Assembly: GCF_000272475.1 (NCBI RefSeq)
Contig: NZ_AKFJ01000110.1
Span: forward strand, 31,399-95,398
Direction of reading: 5' to 3'
Length of the DNA: 64,000 nt
Source of the DNA: Novosphingobium sp. Rr 2-17
GTDB taxonomy: Bacteria; Pseudomonadota; Alphaproteobacteria; Sphingomonadales; Sphingomonadaceae
Shown: piece after piece, positions 9,538-17,665 of the stretch
How the letters are laid out: each line of letters opens with the position of its first letter
Position numbering within the stretch: position 1 is the stretch's first letter
The notes under the pieces: model-generated
Told to the model about the DNA's origin: nothing
Database searches by the model: none
The model's input: only the letters and a program-made list of their open reading frames with translations
Made by a program: the position numbers and the translations under genes

Positions 9538-10731
9538 ATGGCGGACGCGCGCACGCAGCAGGGTAACTGGTCAACCGTGGCCGTGGTCTACGCCATTGGC
9601 CTGGGCAGCATGGCGCTGGTCGGCATCCTCTCGCCGCTGGCGACCCGGATCACCCAAGGCCTGGGCGTCCCCGCAGCCTCGATCGGGCTGACGATCGCAC
9701 TGTTCTCACTGCCGGCGGCGATCGTCGCCACCATCGGCGGCGGCATCGTCGATCGGTTGGGGCCGCGCCGGGTGCTGCTGCTGACATCGCCGGTCTTCGT
9801 CCTGGCCGACGCAGTGCTGTGGATGGCGCATGACTTGTGGTTGTTCAACCTGGGCGTGCTGCTGTCCGGGATCGGCTATCTCGGCATTCTCAACGGTGGT
9901 GCGGCCATGCTGATCGGCGCGCTGGATGGCTCTGCCCGGACCAAGGCAATGACGCTGTGGTCCACATATGCGCCTACAGGGTTTGCTCTGGGTCTGTTGA
10001 CTGCCGCGCCGTTCACCGGGGGCGATAAGTGGCGCTGGGCGATCGCGATGCACGGCGCATTCATGGCGGTTTGCGCCATCAGCGCGTTCGCCCTGCCGCA
10101 TGTAGCGCTCCTGGCGTCAAAAGGCGTTACCGCGCGTGAGAAGCTCGCCAGCTTGTTCGCTGGCTTGCGGCATCCGCAAGTCTTGATGCTGGGGATCGCG
10201 ATGGCGATGCCGTCGATGATCTCCTACGGCACCAGCCTTGCCGCGCCGACCTACCTTGCCAAAGTGCATGGCGTCAGCCTGGCTGCATCGGCCAGCATTG
10301 TCGCCATCGCCAAGGTTGCCGCCGTCTTGCTGGGCGGCACCGTTACTGGCGCCTTGCTCATCCGCGATTTTCCGCCGCGCCGGCTGCTGGCGATCGTGGT
10401 GGTGATCGGGATCGCTGCGCAAACCGCCCTGTTTTTGCCGTCGAGCCCGCTGGTGCTGGCGATCGCCGGCCTGATGGCCTGGCTCTTCACCTATGGCGCT
10501 GCAACGGGCGTATGCATGGCGACGATGCCTGCGCTTTCCGGCAAGGGCCTGGGCGGCGGCAGCGTGGCAGGGCTCGTCAACCAATTCGTATCCATCGCCT
10601 CGTTCCTGACGCCGACGATCTATTTCTGGCTGAATGATTGGACCGGCTATGTCGTTGTCGCGGTGGCCGCGCTGCTGGTGTGCCTTGCTGCACTGCCAAC
10701 CGTAGGCGCGGCTCGACCGGCCACCGCCTGA
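9538..10731 (+). CDS. MFS transporter
   Basis: An inner-membrane major facilitator superfamily carrier of 397 residues with about twelve hydrophobic helices. The family loop between helices 2 and 3 reads GGGIVDRLGPRRVLL, close to the GxxxDRxGRR signature. The start ATG at 9538 is preceded by AAGGAG about 12 bases upstream. The carrier resembles the cyanate/organic-anion (CynX/NimT-like) branch, but the substrate cannot be assigned from sequence. It sits at the left end of the catabolic gene set, convergent with an SDR gene whose stop is only 6 bases away. Confidence 0.85.
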   Translation: MADARTQQGNWSTVAVVYAIGLGSMALVGILSPLATRITQGLGVPAASIGLTIALFSLPAAIVATIGGGIVDRLGPRRVLLLTSPVFVLADAVLWMAHDLWLFNLGVLLSGIGYLGILNGGAAMLIGALDGSARTKAMTLWSTYAPTGFALGLLTAAPFTGGDKWRWAIAMHGAFMAVCAISAFALPHVALLASKGVTAREKLASLFAGLRHPQVLMLGIAMAMPSMISYGTSLAAPTYLAKVHGVSLAASASIVAIAKVAAVLLGGTVTGALLIRDFPPRRLLAIVVVIGIAAQTALFLPSSPLVLAIAGLMAWLFTYGAATGVCMATMPALSGKGLGGGSVAGLVNQFVSIASFLTPTIYFWLNDWTGYVVVAVAALLVCLAALPTVGAARPATA

Positions 10732-10737
10732 AAGGCG

Positions 10738-11454
10738 TCAGACCGCCGTATCGCCGCCATCAACGGGCAGCATGGCCCCGGTCATGTAACTGGCCGCGTC
10801 AGAGGCCAGGAAGCGAACTAGCGCCGCTGCCTCCGCTGCGCTGCCATGGCGGCGCAAGGGAATCCGTCCATCCACCCCCGCCCGCGCGCTCGGTGCATCC
10901 GGTATCGTCTCCCAGTACGCACGGGTCAGCGGCGTATCGAGCCACCCCCCAAGCACGGCGTTGACCCGGATACGGTCCGGCCCCAGTTCCGCCGCCAAGC
11001 TGCGCACGAGCCCCGCGATGCCGGCCTTCGTCGCCTGATAGGCATGGGTATAGGGCTGCCCACGTAAGGTCGCCGTAGACGAAACGATCGTTACGCTGGC
11101 GTTGCGAGATGCCTGCAGCAGTGGCAGCGCGCCCTGCACGGCCAGGAACGGCAACCGCAAGTTGATCGCGCACGCCCGGTCCCACATCGCCGCCGTCCAC
11201 GCGTGGATCGGCGCGCTTTCCATCGCCGATGCAGCGATGACCAGCACGTCCAACCCGCCCAGCCGCGCGCAAACCGCCTGAACGATCCGCTCGCCCACGT
11301 CAGGCGATGCCAAGTCCAACGCGGCGAAATCTACTAGGCAGCCGTCCGGAGCGACTTCATCCATCAGCAGGACCGCATCGCCTTGCTGCAAAAAGGCTTT
11401 CGCGATCTCGCCGCCAAGGCCACTCGCGCCGCCAATCACCAGTACTGCGGCCAT
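10738..11454 (-). CDS. SDR family oxidoreductase
   Basis: A 238-residue short-chain dehydrogenase/reductase. The start ATG at 11454 has AAGGA a few bases upstream and puts the cofactor motif VIGGASGLGGEIA right at the N-terminus; the longer open frame upstream reads as non-SDR sequence. Other family marks are the YxxxK active site (YQATKAGIAGLVRSLAAELGPDRIRVNAV) and the closing GAMLPVDGGD. It is the first of four SDR genes in the region. It is transcribed divergently from the DUF1445-PhyH-SDR operon with a 129-base shared upstream gap. Confidence 0.9.
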   Translation of the reverse strand: MAAVLVIGGASGLGGEIAKAFLQQGDAVLLMDEVAPDGCLVDFAALDLASPDVGERIVQAVCARLGGLDVLVIAASAMESAPIHAWTAAMWDRACAINLRLPFLAVQGALPLLQASRNASVTIVSSTATLRGQPYTHAYQATKAGIAGLVRSLAAELGPDRIRVNAVLGGWLDTPLTRAYWETIPDAPSARAGVDGRIPLRRHGSAAEAAALVRFLASDAASYMTGAMLPVDGGDTAV

Positions 11455-11583
11455 GCCCGTTCCTTCGCATTTCAAGTGAGCAGCCAAGCACCTGAGTTTG
11501 CCCTGTGCCCATGTCCCTATCGGCAACGGGTGTGACGATAAAAAGCAACTCTCGGCAACACCGCAAGCCGCTACCATCGGCTC

Positions 11584-12396
11584 ATGACATTGGCACCCAG
11601 CCTCGACCTGAACCTGGACTTCGACGCCGAAAACCCGGTGGAGGTCCGCCGCGCCATTCGCGAGGGCCGCTTCACCGGGTTCACCAACCATGTCGCGCGC
11701 CGCTTCGTCCAGGGCAATCTGGTCGCCGTGCCCGAATCACACGCTGACGCTTTTGAGCTTTACTGTCGCTCCAACCCGCAAGCGCTGCCCCTGCTGGGGC
11801 GCAGCGAACCGGGCTCACGCGCCATTCCCGCCCTCGCTGCGGACCTCGACATCGCCCGAGACACCGGGGGCTACATGGTGTTCCGCGACGGCGAACTCGT
11901 CGATACCCCACGCGATGCCTCGCCGATGTGGCGCGACGATCTGGTCGCCTTCGTCCTGGGCTGCTCGTTCTCGTTCGAATCGATCCTGCAAAGCCACGGC
12001 GTCCACTTGCGGCATCTGGCGGAAGGCAACGTGTCGGCTATGTACCAGACCAATCACATGACCACGCCGGTCGGTCCGTTCGCCGGCCAACTGGTCGTCT
12101 CGATGCGCGCGCTATCGCCGACCGATGCGATCAAGGCGACGCTCCTCTCCGCGCGTTACCCGCAATTCCACGGTGCGCCGGTCTCACTTGGCCTACCCCA
12201 GGACCTCGGCATTGCCGACCTGGCGGACAGCTACGGTGGCCACGGCCTTACCGAACTCAGGCCGAACGAATTGCCCGTGTTCTGGGCATGCGGGGCGACC
12301 GGCCAGAACGCGGTGCGCAACGCGAAGCTGCCGCTTTGCATCACCCATTACAAGGCGCACATGGTCGTGACCGACGTGCCGCTCCCCAAGGACTGA
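11584..12396 (+). CDS. DUF1445 / D-glutamate-cyclase-like hydro-lyase
   Basis: A 270-residue protein of the DUF1445 (YcsI-like, 'putative hydro-lyase') family. Recognisable family stretches are the N-terminal RxAIREGRFTGFTNHVARRFVQGNLV, the central FVLGCSFSFESIL, YQTNHMTTPVGPFAG, and the C-terminal LPVFWACGATGQNAV and CITHYKAHMVVTDV. Relatives are linked to D-glutamate/pyroglutamate (lactam) chemistry, so ring hydration or opening of a cyclic amide is a reasonable but unproven role. It leads a tight operon with the PhyH oxygenase (5-base gap) and an SDR (2-base gap). Confidence 0.87.
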   Translation: MTLAPSLDLNLDFDAENPVEVRRAIREGRFTGFTNHVARRFVQGNLVAVPESHADAFELYCRSNPQALPLLGRSEPGSRAIPALAADLDIARDTGGYMVFRDGELVDTPRDASPMWRDDLVAFVLGCSFSFESILQSHGVHLRHLAEGNVSAMYQTNHMTTPVGPFAGQLVVSMRALSPTDAIKATLLSARYPQFHGAPVSLGLPQDLGIADLADSYGGHGLTELRPNELPVFWACGATGQNAVRNAKLPLCITHYKAHMVVTDVPLPKD

Positions 12397-12401
12397 GCAT
12401 C

Positions 12402-13259
12402 ATGAACATCGACGAGATCGTTTCGGACTATCACGAACATGGCTATGTCGTGGTCCCTGGCCTGCTCGAAGGCCCGGTGCTCGACAATCTGCGCACGCTG
12501 ACCGATCGCGTCGCGGCGAAGGCGGACGACGTCGATGGCGACGATGCCTGGTTCGATTTCGACACCGACGCCGCCGGCAACCGCACGATCCAGCGGATCA
12601 AGAAGCCCAACCGCATCGATCCTTACTACGCCGAACAAGCCGGAAACCCGCAGATTCTTGCCATTCTGACAAAGATCATCGGCGATCTCGTCCGCTTGTC
12701 CCACACCAAGATCAACATGAAATCTGCCAACGGCGGCGCTGCGCTGGAATGGCATCAGGACTGGGCCTTCGCGCCGCATACCAACATGTCCACGTGCGTC
12801 GCCTCGGTGCTGCTCGATGGCGCTTCGGCTGCGAACGGGGCGATGCAGGTGATCCCCGGCAGCCACAAAGGCCCTCTGCTCGATCACCACGACGACGAAG
12901 GCTTCTTCTGCGGCGCCGTGGACACGCGCGAATTCGACATGAGCAAGGCCGTGTTACTGGAAGGCCCTCCCGGCACCGTCAGCTTCCACCATCCGATGAC
13001 GTTGCACGGCTCCAGCGTAAACCGCTCGGGCGATCCGCGCCGCATCCTGTTCTACGAATACGCCGCCAGTGACGCATTTCCGCTGTTCTACAAAGTGGAC
13101 TGGGAGGAATACGAATCCCGCCTCGTCGCTGGCGGTTCGACCACGCAAGTGCGGTTTGAGGACAACTATGTCCGCCTGCCGTTCCCTTCGCGCGCGGGCA
13201 GCTCGATCTACAAGATCCAGGCCCATTCGAAGCGCAAGTTCTTCGCGGACGCCGGCTGA
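12402..13259 (+). CDS. Phytanoyl-CoA dioxygenase (PhyH) family oxygenase
   Basis: A 285-residue Fe(II)/2-oxoglutarate-dependent oxygenase that would hydroxylate a small substrate. The facial triad is visible as His118 and Asp120 (EWHQDW) and His202 (MTLHGSSVN). A likely 2-oxoglutarate-binding Arg lies about 11 residues on (DPRRI). The start ATG at 12402 is five bases after the upstream stop; the frame is open further back only as an overlap shadow. The substrate is unknown. Position between DUF1445 and an SDR suggests hydroxylation followed by oxidation of the new alcohol. Confidence 0.9.
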   Translation: MNIDEIVSDYHEHGYVVVPGLLEGPVLDNLRTLTDRVAAKADDVDGDDAWFDFDTDAAGNRTIQRIKKPNRIDPYYAEQAGNPQILAILTKIIGDLVRLSHTKINMKSANGGAALEWHQDWAFAPHTNMSTCVASVLLDGASAANGAMQVIPGSHKGPLLDHHDDEGFFCGAVDTREFDMSKAVLLEGPPGTVSFHHPMTLHGSSVNRSGDPRRILFYEYAASDAFPLFYKVDWEEYESRLVAGGSTTQVRFEDNYVRLPFPSRAGSSIYKIQAHSKRKFFADAG

Positions 13260-13261
13260 AG

Positions 13262-14059
13262 ATGCCACAAGCTGTCGCCGTCCGCCCCATCGCCTTCGTC
13301 ACCGGCGCCAGCGCCGGCACCGGGCGAGAGATCGCCTTATCGCTCGGCCTATCCGGCTACGACGTGGCCCTGGTGGCGCGGCGCACGGCTGAGATGGAAG
13401 CGGTAGCCGAAACTATTCGCCAGGATGGCGGCGAAGCGCTCGTGCTCACGGCGGACGTGCGCGATGCCACGGCGCTGGAAGGTGCGCTCGACGCCTTTCT
13501 TGCATGGTCGGGCGGCAAAGTGAACGTGGTGGTGAACGCGGCGGGCTATACCGGCCCGCTCTCGCCTCCCATCGGCCAGTTCAGCATCGACGAGTTTGAT
13601 TCGACGATCGCCACCAACTTGCGCGCGCCGTTCATCGTGCTTTCGCGTCTGCTGCCGATCATGCGGGCGGCAGGCTCAGGCCGGATCGTCAACATCGGCG
13701 GCAACCATGGCATGCGCGGACGCGCTGGCCGGTCGAGCTACTCCGCATCGAAATGGGGCCTTCGCGGCCTGACCCGCAGCGCCGCATTGGAAGCAGGACC
13801 GGATGGCGTCACGGTCAACTACATTGCCCCCGGCCCCATCGCAGTGCCGCGCATGAAGGCGAACTGGCGCGCGCTCGCCGAGCAACGCGGATTGTCGGAG
13901 GAAGACGCGTTGAAGGCCTATGTCGCCGACATGGGTATCCCGCTCAATCGCCCCAGCGAGATGGAGGACATCGTCGCGATGGTGCTCTATCTCGTGGGCG
14001 AAGGTGGCCGCAACGTCACGGGGCAGGAACTGGTGATCGACGGCGGCGCGACGCTGTAG
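13262..14059 (+). CDS. SDR family oxidoreductase
   Basis: A 265-residue short-chain dehydrogenase. It has the TGASAGTGREIA nucleotide-binding motif, NAAG, the active-site YSASKWGLRGLTRSAALEAG, and the closing NVTGQELVIDGGATL. It starts two bases after the PhyH stop and ends the DUF1445-PhyH-SDR operon, with a hairpin terminator just after it. It shares the sequence MRGRAGR..YSASKWGLRG with the SDR at 27970, so these two are likely recent paralogues with related substrates. Confidence 0.9.
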   Translation: MPQAVAVRPIAFVTGASAGTGREIALSLGLSGYDVALVARRTAEMEAVAETIRQDGGEALVLTADVRDATALEGALDAFLAWSGGKVNVVVNAAGYTGPLSPPIGQFSIDEFDSTIATNLRAPFIVLSRLLPIMRAAGSGRIVNIGGNHGMRGRAGRSSYSASKWGLRGLTRSAALEAGPDGVTVNYIAPGPIAVPRMKANWRALAEQRGLSEEDALKAYVADMGIPLNRPSEMEDIVAMVLYLVGEGGRNVTGQELVIDGGATL

Positions 14060-14070
14060 GTAATACCACG

Positions 14071-14096
14071 GGGGAGCGACGGAACGCTCCCCTTCG
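14071..14096. terminator. Hairpin between convergent operons
   Basis: An 8-bp perfect stem GGGGAGCG / CGCTCCCC around ACGGAA lies in the 42-base gap between the SDR stop and the convergent glutamine-synthetase-like gene. It can serve either strand; the following T-run is short, so termination strength is uncertain. Confidence 0.6.
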
Positions 14097-14101
14097 GCAC
14101 G

Positions 14102-15541
14102 TCAGAACAAATCGAAATACTCGCGGTGTTCCCAGTCGGTCACCGTTTGGTTGTAGCGCGCGACCTCGGCACGTTTGACCATGAGGAAATGGTCCACGAA
14201 GCCATCGCCGAACGCACCGCGCAACAGCGCGCTGGCGTCGAGCAGCTTTAGCGCGGCCTCCAAGCTGTGCGGCAGTCGTTCCGCCTCGGCGGCATAGGGC
14301 GAATCCACCGGCAGCGGCGGTTCCAGCGCAGCTTCGATCCCGGCCAGCCCTGTCACCATTTGCGAAGCAAGATAGAGGTAGGGATTGGCCGCAGGTTCTC
14401 CCACGCGGTTCTCGATCCGGCGCAGCTTGGCTGGCCCTTTCGCCAGCACCCGCAGCAGCGCGCCACGATTGTCCTCGGCCCAGGCGAGCCGGTCGGGCGC
14501 GAGCGAGTTGGGGCGATAGCGCTTGTAGCCATTTATGGTCGGCGTTGAGAATGGCGTTGCCGCTGCCGCCTCCGCCAGCAGGCCTGCCAGGAATTGCCGG
14601 CCTATCGTCGAAAGCCCCGGCGATCCGTCCGATGGAGCGAAGGCATTCGCGCCGGTCTTGGTGTCTCGCAGTGACTGGTGCAAGTGCCACCCGCTCGCCA
14701 TCGCCTCGGGCAATTGCGGGCGGCACATGAAGCTGACATGATGGCCGTGGCGTCGCGCGATCTGCTTGGCGGCACTGCGGAACAGCACCATATCATCCGC
14801 CGGGTCGATCCCGGCGCCCGCCTTGAACACGAATTCGCACTGGCTGGGTCCGAACTCCACCTCCAGCGAATGCAGCGGCAGGCCGAGTGCAAGGCAATCC
14901 TTGCGTAGGATCTCGACGATCGGCTCGATCTGGTCGTAGCGCTGCTCGGTGAGGTAGTTGTACCCTTGGTGCAGCAACGAGACTTGGGGTGGTCTGGCAG
15001 GTTGGCCCGCATCCTCAGGCGCCAGCGCGGGGTCTTCCAGGCGGGTAAGATAAAATTCCACCTCCAGCCCGCTGACGAATTCGAACCCGCGCTCGGCCAG
15101 CCGCGCGGCCGCGTCACGTGCCAGACGACGGGTCGAGGAGGTTACCGGGCGGCCATCCTGGTGGTAAAGGTCGCACAGCATCCAGCCGGTGCCCGGCGCC
15201 CAGGGCAACATCCTGAAGGTAGCCGGATCGGGCACCATGATGACATCGCCGCCGCCTTGAAGATCGGGGTCGCCGATCCCTGCGCCCGCGGCAAAGACCG
15301 GGGCTACGGTGCGGTGCGAGGTATCCTTGAGCAGCAGCGTCGAGGTGATCGCGCAGCCGTCCTCGAATGCGCCCGCCAGCGATCCCGCCAGCAGCGTCTT
15401 GCCCCGCGTGATGCCGTGCATGTCGGCAAAGACCAGACGAACGGTCGTGCAGCCTTCGCGCTCGACCTGTCGCAGAACCTCAGCAGAAAGCCGGACCTGA
15501 TCCGCACTCCACAGTTCGCAAGTCTCGATAAAGCCGCTCAT
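14102..15541 (-). CDS. Glutamine synthetase-like ligase (gamma-glutamylamide synthetase type)
   Basis: A 479-residue ATP-dependent ligase of the glutamine synthetase catalytic fold. The metal and substrate motifs read SGLEVEFYL, LEVEFGPSQCEFVF, SGWHLHQSL, INGYKRYRPNSLAPDRLAWAEDNRGALLRV and RIENRVGEPAANPYLYLASQMVTG. The start carries the shortened N-domain of PuuA/GlnT-like enzymes, not housekeeping GlnA. Its ATG overlaps the stop of the upstream Rieske oxygenase gene by four bases, so the two are co-translated. By analogy to aniline and alkylamine pathways it may gamma-glutamylate an amine before oxygenation; the real amine is unknown. Confidence 0.88.
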   Translation of the reverse strand: MSGFIETCELWSADQVRLSAEVLRQVEREGCTTVRLVFADMHGITRGKTLLAGSLAGAFEDGCAITSTLLLKDTSHRTVAPVFAAGAGIGDPDLQGGGDVIMVPDPATFRMLPWAPGTGWMLCDLYHQDGRPVTSSTRRLARDAAARLAERGFEFVSGLEVEFYLTRLEDPALAPEDAGQPARPPQVSLLHQGYNYLTEQRYDQIEPIVEILRKDCLALGLPLHSLEVEFGPSQCEFVFKAGAGIDPADDMVLFRSAAKQIARRHGHHVSFMCRPQLPEAMASGWHLHQSLRDTKTGANAFAPSDGSPGLSTIGRQFLAGLLAEAAAATPFSTPTINGYKRYRPNSLAPDRLAWAEDNRGALLRVLAKGPAKLRRIENRVGEPAANPYLYLASQMVTGLAGIEAALEPPLPVDSPYAAEAERLPHSLEAALKLLDASALLRGAFGDGFVDHFLMVKRAEVARYNQTVTDWEHREYFDLF

Positions 15542-16851
15542 TCGGCAGCCTGCGCCCAGGGAGCCGCCGCCCGGCGCCGCGCATCGACACCGCGCCAGTA
15601 GGCCTCCAGATCGGCACCGGCCGGTGCGACACCGTCGACCGTGCCTGGATCATTGACGACGGCGGCTTCCTGGGGTGTCAGGTCCAGCAGCGGGCGTTCG
15701 CCTTTCTCCATCGCGCGCAACTGCTTGAGCAGCAGCGTGCGGTAAGCGACGATGCCCTTGTCGGTCGTCCCCAGGTGTTCCCGCGTACGATCCTGGATGC
15801 GGCCCATAGATTCCACCGCCCACTGGTCGTGAACGTTGATGTCCTCGCCCATGCCCGTGTACGTGCTGCGCCGCTGCTCCACGACGTCGTAGCCATAGTC
15901 GTTGTGGCGGCCTAGGCGCGGCTTGTAGTCCGGCAATTCGTAAAGCGTCAGCCGCTGGCGGCGCATCTCGGCCTTGTCGACCGCTTCGGTGAAGCTGGTG
16001 AAGGCGGCGTACCAATAGCAGCTATGGTCGTCGATCGGGACATGCCACTGGGTGATCGTCATCGTCTCTGACAAGGGAATGACGAAGGCCTGCGGGAAGA
16101 ACAAGTTGGTGATCCGCACGTGCGTCTGGCCTTCGGGCAAGGGGCGCAGCGCGGTCAGGCGAAAGCCAATGTCTGTGGGCGTGATGGTGATGTCCGGGTT
16201 CTCGAACTCGCGCAGGACCTGGATCATCGTCATGTCGCTATCGGCAGAGCGGGCGCGGAACTGCTTGCCGTAAGCGTCCGCATCCTCGTCCTCGAAGAAG
16301 CGATGGAGGAAGCTGGCGTGGGCGGGATCGACGCCCACTTCCAAGGCTTGAAGCCAGTTGCAATCGAGATAGCCCTTGAACGCGAAGACGTGGCTGTCGG
16401 GCGCGGCGAAGCAGTCCAGTCCCGGAAACGCGGGCGGTTCGCCTTCGCCCAGGAAGCCGAAAATCATGCCCGCGCGCTCCACCACCGGGTAGGCGCGTTG
16501 TTTGACACGGGTGCATAGCGTTGAGCCGGAGGGCTCGCCCGGTGTCTGGATACAGTTGCCGTCCACGTCGAACAGCCAGCCGTGGAATAAGCAGCGCAAG
16601 CCGCCGTCTTCGAGCCGACCGAAGGCGAGGTCGGCGCCGCGGTGCGGGCAATCGCGGTCGAGCAGGCCGAGTTGGCCGGCACCGTCGCGGAACAGCACCA
16701 TGTCCTGGCCCAGCACTTTGACGGCCTTGGCGGGGCGCGGTCCGTCGAGTTCCTCCAGCAGCGCGATCGGCTGCCAGTAGCGGCGCAAGAGCCTGCCCAG
16801 CGGTCGGTCGGCGCCGCTGAGGGTGACGAGATCGTTCTGTTCCGGTGTCAT
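15538..16851 (-). CDS. Rieske non-heme iron oxygenase, large subunit
   Basis: A 437-residue ring- or N-alkyl-hydroxylating oxygenase component. The [2Fe-2S] Rieske centre is complete: Cys68-x-His70 (RDCPHRGADLAFG) and Cys87-x2-His90 (RCLFHGWLFDVDG). The mononuclear iron motif appears as EVGVDPAHASFLHRFF. The layout and length match the phthalate-dioxygenase/O-demethylase group, which needs a separate ferredoxin reductase; none is present nearby. The ATG at 16851 is chosen because the upstream TTG at 16896 adds only charged non-family residues. It heads a two-gene operon with the glutamine-synthetase-like gene. Confidence 0.92.
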   Translation of the reverse strand: MTPEQNDLVTLSGADRPLGRLLRRYWQPIALLEELDGPRPAKAVKVLGQDMVLFRDGAGQLGLLDRDCPHRGADLAFGRLEDGGLRCLFHGWLFDVDGNCIQTPGEPSGSTLCTRVKQRAYPVVERAGMIFGFLGEGEPPAFPGLDCFAAPDSHVFAFKGYLDCNWLQALEVGVDPAHASFLHRFFEDEDADAYGKQFRARSADSDMTMIQVLREFENPDITITPTDIGFRLTALRPLPEGQTHVRITNLFFPQAFVIPLSETMTITQWHVPIDDHSCYWYAAFTSFTEAVDKAEMRRQRLTLYELPDYKPRLGRHNDYGYDVVEQRRSTYTGMGEDINVHDQWAVESMGRIQDRTREHLGTTDKGIVAYRTLLLKQLRAMEKGERPLLDLTPQEAAVVNDPGTVDGVAPAGADLEAYWRGVDARRRAAAPWAQAAE

Positions 16852-17025
16852 GGGCCTTGCTTCTTGCTGTTCTGTTCTCCCACGCTTCTGCCCCAAGCCG
16901 CAGGTCAGGCGTGTTGCCGACTAGCGCCCGCGACGTTGCCGAAAGCACACCTCCTCCCAGGTTGCGGTGACGCAATTCACACCATAGAGCTTCGCTCTTC
17001 CGTCCCTTTCGATAGGCCTTTTTCC

Positions 17026-17613
17026 ATGACGCAAACCCGCCGCGAGATCCGCAATGTCGCCGTTTTCTGCGGTTCCAACGCCGGGTTGGGCGATATCTAC
17101 GAGAAGGCTGCGGCAGACCTCGGCGCCACGCTGGCAAGGCGCGGAATCGGGATCGTTTACGGCGGGACTCACAAGGGTTTGATGGGAATTCTGGCGGATT
17201 CGGCGTTGGCGGGGGGCGGCAAAGTGCATGGCGTCATCAACCAGCGATTGTTCGACAAGGGGCACTTGCACCCGAAGCTGAGCATGCACGAAGTGGTGGA
17301 ATCGATGCGGGTTCGCAAGGAGCGGATGCTGTCGATCGCGGATGCCTGCATCGCGCTTCCGGGCGGCATCGGCACCCTGGAAGAGTTCATGGAAGCGTGG
17401 ACTCTCAACCAGTTAGGCGAGATCGACAAGCCGGTGGGGCTTTACAACGTCGGTGGTTTCCACGAGCCGTTCATGGCCTTTATCGACCGGATGATCGAAC
17501 AGAAATTCCTGCCGCCCGAGCACCGCAAAGGCGTGGTCGTGGAAGGCGAGCCTGACGCCCTGATCGATGCGCTGGTATCATTCGAAAAGCCGGTCGTGCC
17601 CAAGTGGCTGTAA
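17026..17613 (+). CDS. LOG family protein (TIGR00730-type nucleoside monophosphate hydrolase)
   Basis: A 195-residue Rossmann-fold protein of the LOG family, which cleaves cytokinin-type or other nucleoside 5'-monophosphates to free base and ribose 5-phosphate. The family signature PGGIGTLEE is at residues 112-120, with the conserved Arg-Lys pair in MRVRKERM at about 96-101 and YGGTHKGLMG near 45-54. The ATG at 17026 gives the standard N-terminus just before VAVFCGSN. It is a single gene between two minus-strand operons. Its relation to the catabolic set is unclear; many bacteria carry a LOG gene for housekeeping. Confidence 0.92.
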   Translation: MTQTRREIRNVAVFCGSNAGLGDIYEKAAADLGATLARRGIGIVYGGTHKGLMGILADSALAGGGKVHGVINQRLFDKGHLHPKLSMHEVVESMRVRKERMLSIADACIALPGGIGTLEEFMEAWTLNQLGEIDKPVGLYNVGGFHEPFMAFIDRMIEQKFLPPEHRKGVVVEGEPDALIDALVSFEKPVVPKWL

Positions 17614-17665
17614 TAAGGTGTCGATAAGGTGCGGTTAGCGCGCGGATAAGGCGTGTCTGCTGCGC

